Shown here piece after piece: positions 6,457 through 9,516 of a DNA stretch of 9,516 nucleotides. Origin of the DNA: Pseudomonadota bacterium (GTDB lineage Bacteria > Pseudomonadota > Alphaproteobacteria > Rhizobiales > Hyphomicrobiaceae); the NCBI GenBank assembly GCA_023430845.1, contig JAEYYJ010000265.1, forward strand, positions 1-9,516, written 5' to 3'. Position numbers and translations under genes: made by a program. The notes below the pieces were generated by a model. It had not been told where the DNA came from, ran no database searches, and saw only the letters and a list, made by a program, of their open reading frames with translations. Every line of letters begins with the position of its first letter. The first letter of the stretch is position 1.

Positions 6457-7581
6457 TCAGACCTCCCGCGACTCGAAGTCGATGCGTGGATCGACGAGCG
6501 TATAGACGAAATCCGAGACGAGGTTCACGACCAGCCCGAGCAACGAGAAGATGAAGAGCGTCGCAAAGACCACCGGATAGTCGCGATTAATGATGGATTC
6601 GAAGCTGAGGAGACCGAGTCCATCGAGCGAGAAGATCGTCTCGATGAGCAGCGCGCCGCTGAAGAACGCGCCGATAAAGGCGCCAGGAAAGCCAGCGATG
6701 ATCAGCAGCATGGCATTGCGGAACACGTGACCATAGAGCACCTGCCGCTCGGCGAGGCCCTTGGCGCGCGCGGTCACGACATACTGCTTGCGGATCTCGT
6801 CGAGAAAGGAATTCTTGGTCAGGAATGCCATGGTCGTGAAGGCACCGAGCGCCAGCGCGATGAGCGGCAGTGTCAGGTGCCAGAAGTAGTCGACGACCTT
6901 GCCCCAGAGCGAGAGCTGAGCCCAGTTGTCGGACGTGAGGCCGCGCGAAGGGAACCACTGCACGAACGACCCGCCGGCAAAAAGTATCAGCAGCAGCACG
7001 GCAATCAGGAAGCCCGGGATGGCATAGCCAATCACCAGAAGCCCCGAGGTCCACGTATCGAAGCGCTCACCATCGTTCACGGCCTTGCGAATGCCGAGCG
7101 GGATCGAGATGAGGTAGGTCAGCAGCATCATCCACACGCCGAGCGATATCGAGACGGGGAGCTTCTCCTTGATCAAGTGAAGAACGCTGATGTCGCGGAA
7201 ATAGCTCTTGCCGAAATCAAACGTGAGATAGTTCTTCATCATGATGAAGAAGCGCTCGTGCGCCGGCTTGTCGAAGCCAAACTGCTTCTCGAGCTGCTTG
7301 ATGAACTCGGGATCGAGCCCCTGCGCGCCGCGATAGCGCGACGAGGTCGCATCTGCACCCCCGCCACCCTGCTGGCTCGCCCCACCGGCTCCCATCCCGT
7401 CACCGCCGCCGCCGCCGCCGCCGATCCGGGCGGTCGCCGACGCGTCCGTTCCCGTGAGCTGCGCGATCACGCGCTCGACGGGGCCGCCAGGCGCAAACTG
7501 GATGATCGTGAAGCTGATCAGCATGATCCCGAACAGGGTCGGAATCATGAGCAGGATGCGCTTCAGAAGATAGGCGCCCAT
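6457..7581 (-). CDS. yejB: Peptide ABC importer permease
   Basis: An inner-membrane permease of the DppB/OppB class, 374 residues. It opens with a helix (about 8-28, LLMIPTLFGIMLISF) and the FAPGGP motif (29-34). A glycine-rich low-complexity insert covers about 54-78, with seven consecutive glycines (54-60). Then come the FGFDKP motif (101-106) and membrane helices near 144-163, 180-202, 237-255, 290-312 and 338-362. The EAA-like loop VTARAKGLAERQVLYGHVFRN (269-289) contacts YejF. The product ends TLVDPRIDFE, usual for this class. The ribosome binding site is weak: AGGGAAG (7594-7600) is about 12 bases from the ATG and GGA is adjacent to it. It lies 43 bases after yejA and 4 before yejE, so it belongs to the same transcript. 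Confidence 0.94.
   Translation of the reverse strand: MGAYLLKRILLMIPTLFGIMLISFTIIQFAPGGPVERVIAQLTGTDASATARIGGGGGGGDGMGAGGASQQGGGGADATSSRYRGAQGLDPEFIKQLEKQFGFDKPAHERFFIMMKNYLTFDFGKSYFRDISVLHLIKEKLPVSISLGVWMMLLTYLISIPLGIRKAVNDGERFDTWTSGLLVIGYAIPGFLIAVLLLILFAGGSFVQWFPSRGLTSDNWAQLSLWGKVVDYFWHLTLPLIALALGAFTTMAFLTKNSFLDEIRKQYVVTARAKGLAERQVLYGHVFRNAMLLIIAGFPGAFIGAFFSGALLIETIFSLDGLGLLSFESIINRDYPVVFATLFIFSLLGLVVNLVSDFVYTLVDPRIDFESREV
6461..6467 (-). promoter_or_regulatory. yejE ribosome binding site, possible sRNA target
   Basis: GGGAGGT on the minus strand sits eight bases before the GTG of yejE, inside the end of yejB, and decides that start. Its GGGAGG is perfectly complementary to CCTCCC (3335-3340) in the AbcR-like sRNA. 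Any anti-SD RNA would show a match of this length, so targeting is only a possibility. Confidence 0.55.
7403..7423. repeat. (CCG)7 trinucleotide repeat inside yejB
   Basis: Seven tandem CCG units, CGG on the coding strand, encode the run of seven glycines at residues 54-60 of YejB. Changes in unit number would stay in frame and alter only the length of the glycine linker. Confidence 0.9.
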
Positions 7582-7624
7582 TCCGTTCGCACGCTTCCCT
7601 GAGTTGAAGCCAGAGGCCGGGCCG

Positions 7625-9460
7625 TCAGTTCGGCTTTACCTTCGCAGCTTTCTCCGCGTCGTACCACCACGTATCCGGCGCCCCGCGGCTGTATTTCGGC
7701 TTCGTCTCAGGACCGGAGAACTTGTCCCAATAGGCAATATGGTGCGACGCCTTGTACCACTGCGGCACCCAATAGTGTCCGGCCCGCAGCACACGGTCTA
7801 TGGCGCGCGTCGCCGCGACCAGCTCTTCGCGGCTCTTGGCCTCCACGACCTTGTCGAGCAGCGCATCGACGACAGGATCCTTGATGCCGGCGAGATTGAC
7901 GCTGCCCTCGACATTGGCATTCTCGCTCGCCCAGTAGTTGCGCATCTCATTGCCGGGCGTCAGCCGCATGACGAAGCGTGAGGTCACCACGTCGAAATCG
8001 AATGCTTTCACCCGCCGCTGGTACTGCGCGCTGTCTACGCGACGGATCGAGGCCGGGACACCAATCGCCTGCAGGTTCTTGATGTACGGTGCGATGACGC
8101 GCTCGAATGTGCCCTCGTAGATCAGGAACTCGATCTCGAGCACTTCGCCGTTCGGGCACACGCGCACGCGGTCCTTCATCTTGCAGCCGGCTTCATCGAG
8201 AAGACGCGCCGCCTCGCGCAGAAGTTTCCTGTCCGTGCCGGAGCCATCCGAGACCGGCGAGTTGTAAGGCTCCTCGAAGACCGCCTTCGGCAGCTTGTCC
8301 TTGAAGGGCTCCAGCAGCGCGAGTTCAGCCGGCGAAGGCAGCCCTTCGGCCTTCATGTCGGAGTTTTCGAAGTAGCTGTTTGTGCGCTGATAGAGCCCGT
8401 AGAACAGATTCTTGTTCGTGAACTCGTAATCGAAGGCATAGTCCAGCGCCTTACGCACGCGCGGATCGGCGAACTTCGCGCGCCGCGTGTTGAAGAAGAA
8501 GCCTTGCGCACCGGACGGGTTCGCATCGGGCAGCACGATCTTTTTCATGCGCCCGTCGCGCATGGCGGGAACCTCATAACCGGTCGACCAATCGCGCGCC
8601 GTGTACTCCTCGCGGAAGTCGTACACGCCGGCCTTGAAGCCTTCGAGCGCCGCCGTGCGATCGCGGTAGTATTCGAAACGGATCTCGTCGAAGTTGCACG
8701 TACCGCGATTGATGGGGAGATCCTTAGCCCAATAGTCGTCGCGGCGCTTGTAGGTGATCTGCGCGCCGGGCCGGAAATCGGCGATCAGATAAGGCCCCGA
8801 ACCGAGCGGCGCCTCAAGCGTGGTCTGATCGAACTCGTGCTTCGTGTAGTAAGCCTTCGAGAGAACCGGCAATCCTGCGACGATCGACGGCAGATCACGC
8901 GTGAGCTCCCCCGTGAATACGAACCGGATGGTGTGCGGATCCAGCACCTCCGCCTTCGTCACATCGCGCATCATGATGCGGTAGCTCGGGTGCCCCTTAG
9001 CCTTGAGCGTGTCGAAGGAGAACGCAACATCCTCGGCCGTGATGGCAGTGCCATCGGAGAACTTCGCTTCGGGCCTCAGGCGGAATGTCACCGACTTGCC
9101 GTCCTTCGCAACGGCGACTTCCTTCGCAACGAGACCATACATGGCATCGGGCTCGTCACCCGAGCGCTCCATGAGCGTGTCGAAGAGCATGCTGAGGCCC
9201 GAGGCGGCATCGCCCTTCAGAATAAAGGGATTGAAGCTGTCGAAGGAATTGAGCGGACCGCCGTACGTCGAGAAGCGGCCGCCCTTCGGTGCATCCGGAT
9301 TGACGTAGTCGAAATGTTTGAAGTCGGCCGGATACTTGAGATCACCGAAGACGGAAAGGCCGTGACGAAACTCCTCCGCCGCGAGCGGTGTCATGCCGCC
9401 GAAGACGGTAAGTGCGGCGATGCCGGCCGCAAAGCACTTCCGGGAGAGCCAGCGCGTCAT
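7625..9460 (-). CDS. yejA: Peptide ABC importer substrate-binding protein
   Basis: A periplasmic peptide-binding protein of the family 5 type, 611 residues, matching the usual YejA length. The signal peptide has basic residues at 3-8, a hydrophobic core at about 10-22 and a likely cleavage after LAA (26-28). The mature protein opens EEFRHGLSVFGDLKYP, characteristic of YejA. Family landmarks are SDGTAITAEDVAFSFD (135-150), LGSGPY (219-224), DPRVRKALDYAFDYEFTNK (332-350) and FENSDM (364-369). Cysteines 426 and 435 (CKMKDRVRVC) may form a disulfide. It has the ribosome binding site AGAGGA seven bases before the ATG. It is the first gene of the operon in view; only 56 bases lie upstream, so the promoter, or another operon gene such as a second YejA copy, may be outside. 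Confidence 0.95.
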   Translation of the reverse strand: MTRWLSRKCFAAGIAALTVFGGMTPLAAEEFRHGLSVFGDLKYPADFKHFDYVNPDAPKGGRFSTYGGPLNSFDSFNPFILKGDAASGLSMLFDTLMERSGDEPDAMYGLVAKEVAVAKDGKSVTFRLRPEAKFSDGTAITAEDVAFSFDTLKAKGHPSYRIMMRDVTKAEVLDPHTIRFVFTGELTRDLPSIVAGLPVLSKAYYTKHEFDQTTLEAPLGSGPYLIADFRPGAQITYKRRDDYWAKDLPINRGTCNFDEIRFEYYRDRTAALEGFKAGVYDFREEYTARDWSTGYEVPAMRDGRMKKIVLPDANPSGAQGFFFNTRRAKFADPRVRKALDYAFDYEFTNKNLFYGLYQRTNSYFENSDMKAEGLPSPAELALLEPFKDKLPKAVFEEPYNSPVSDGSGTDRKLLREAARLLDEAGCKMKDRVRVCPNGEVLEIEFLIYEGTFERVIAPYIKNLQAIGVPASIRRVDSAQYQRRVKAFDFDVVTSRFVMRLTPGNEMRNYWASENANVEGSVNLAGIKDPVVDALLDKVVEAKSREELVAATRAIDRVLRAGHYWVPQWYKASHHIAYWDKFSGPETKPKYSRGAPDTWWYDAEKAAKVKPN

Positions 9461-9488
9461 CGTTTCATCCTCTCATGACCGGGTCGCG

Positions 9489-9500
9489 CCCGATATCGGG
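9489..9500. repeat. 12-base palindrome upstream of yejA
   Basis: CCCGATATCGGG is a perfect palindrome 28 bases before the yejA start codon. It could be an operator in the leader or promoter of the yej operon, or part of an intergenic hairpin if another gene lies just outside the window. There is no further support. Confidence 0.35.
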
Positions 9501-9516
9501 TGTTCGACTGATCTTT

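Noticed and set aside
3880..7602. Long plus-strand open frames (3880-5571, 5139-6554, 6247-7602) opposite the yej genes
   Set aside because: They are antisense shadows of high-GC genes. Their translations are Arg/Asp/Glu-rich with no recognisable domain, they overlap each other, and the minus-strand frames carry complete ABC transporter motifs.
8504..9478. 324-residue plus-strand open frame opposite yejA
   Set aside because: It is a shadow frame. It lies wholly across the convincing yejA gene and its predicted protein has no family features.
1..9516. CRISPR arrays, insertion sequences, tRNA or rRNA genes, phage genes
   Set aside because: No spaced direct repeats, transposase frames, tRNA cloverleaf or rRNA segments were recognised by eye; the window looks like ordinary chromosome.

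Overview
The window reads as chromosome from a high-GC alphaproteobacterium, most likely of the Hyphomicrobiales (Rhizobiales). The grounds are the codon and GC character, a LysR regulator of the LsrB/VtlR type directly behind trxB, an AbcR-like small RNA beside it, and a Yej-type peptide transporter with a fused double ATPase. I cannot name the genus.

Layout. Bases 1-1091 (+) hold the 3' part of a peptide-type ABC substrate-binding protein that begins outside the window. A 215-base gap (1092-1306) carries a perfect 17-base inverted repeat of LysR-box type (1251-1267) overlapping a candidate promoter. Thioredoxin reductase trxB (1307-2275, +) and an lsrB/vtlR-like LysR regulator (2297-3199, +) follow, 21 bases apart and probably cotranscribed. 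The gap 3200-3522 is not empty. It holds a second LysR-type box matching the first at 11 of 13 core positions, a sigma70-like promoter, and a roughly 115-base small RNA gene with three hairpins, a C/U-rich anti-Shine-Dalgarno segment and a strong intrinsic terminator. I interpret this as an AbcR (alpha-r15) family sRNA. On the opposite strand, converging on it, lies a compact four-gene peptide importer operon in the order yejA (9460-7625), yejB (7581-6457), yejE (6452-5181), yejF (5184-3523).

How the parts may work together. In Brucella, VtlR is encoded beside abcR2 and activates it, and AbcR sRNAs repress many ABC-transporter mRNAs. Here the box upstream of the sRNA is centred about 64 bases before its predicted start, the usual activation position for a LysR protein. 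The box upstream of trxB covers the predicted -10/start region, which suggests repression of trxB-lsrB, and so autorepression. The sRNA's anti-Shine-Dalgarno segment has short matches to the start regions of yejB and yejE, so the neighbouring importer is a possible but weakly supported target. The pairing of two boxes in opposite geometry with one regulator and one sRNA is the most interesting content of the window. The remaining genes look like normal, intact family members.
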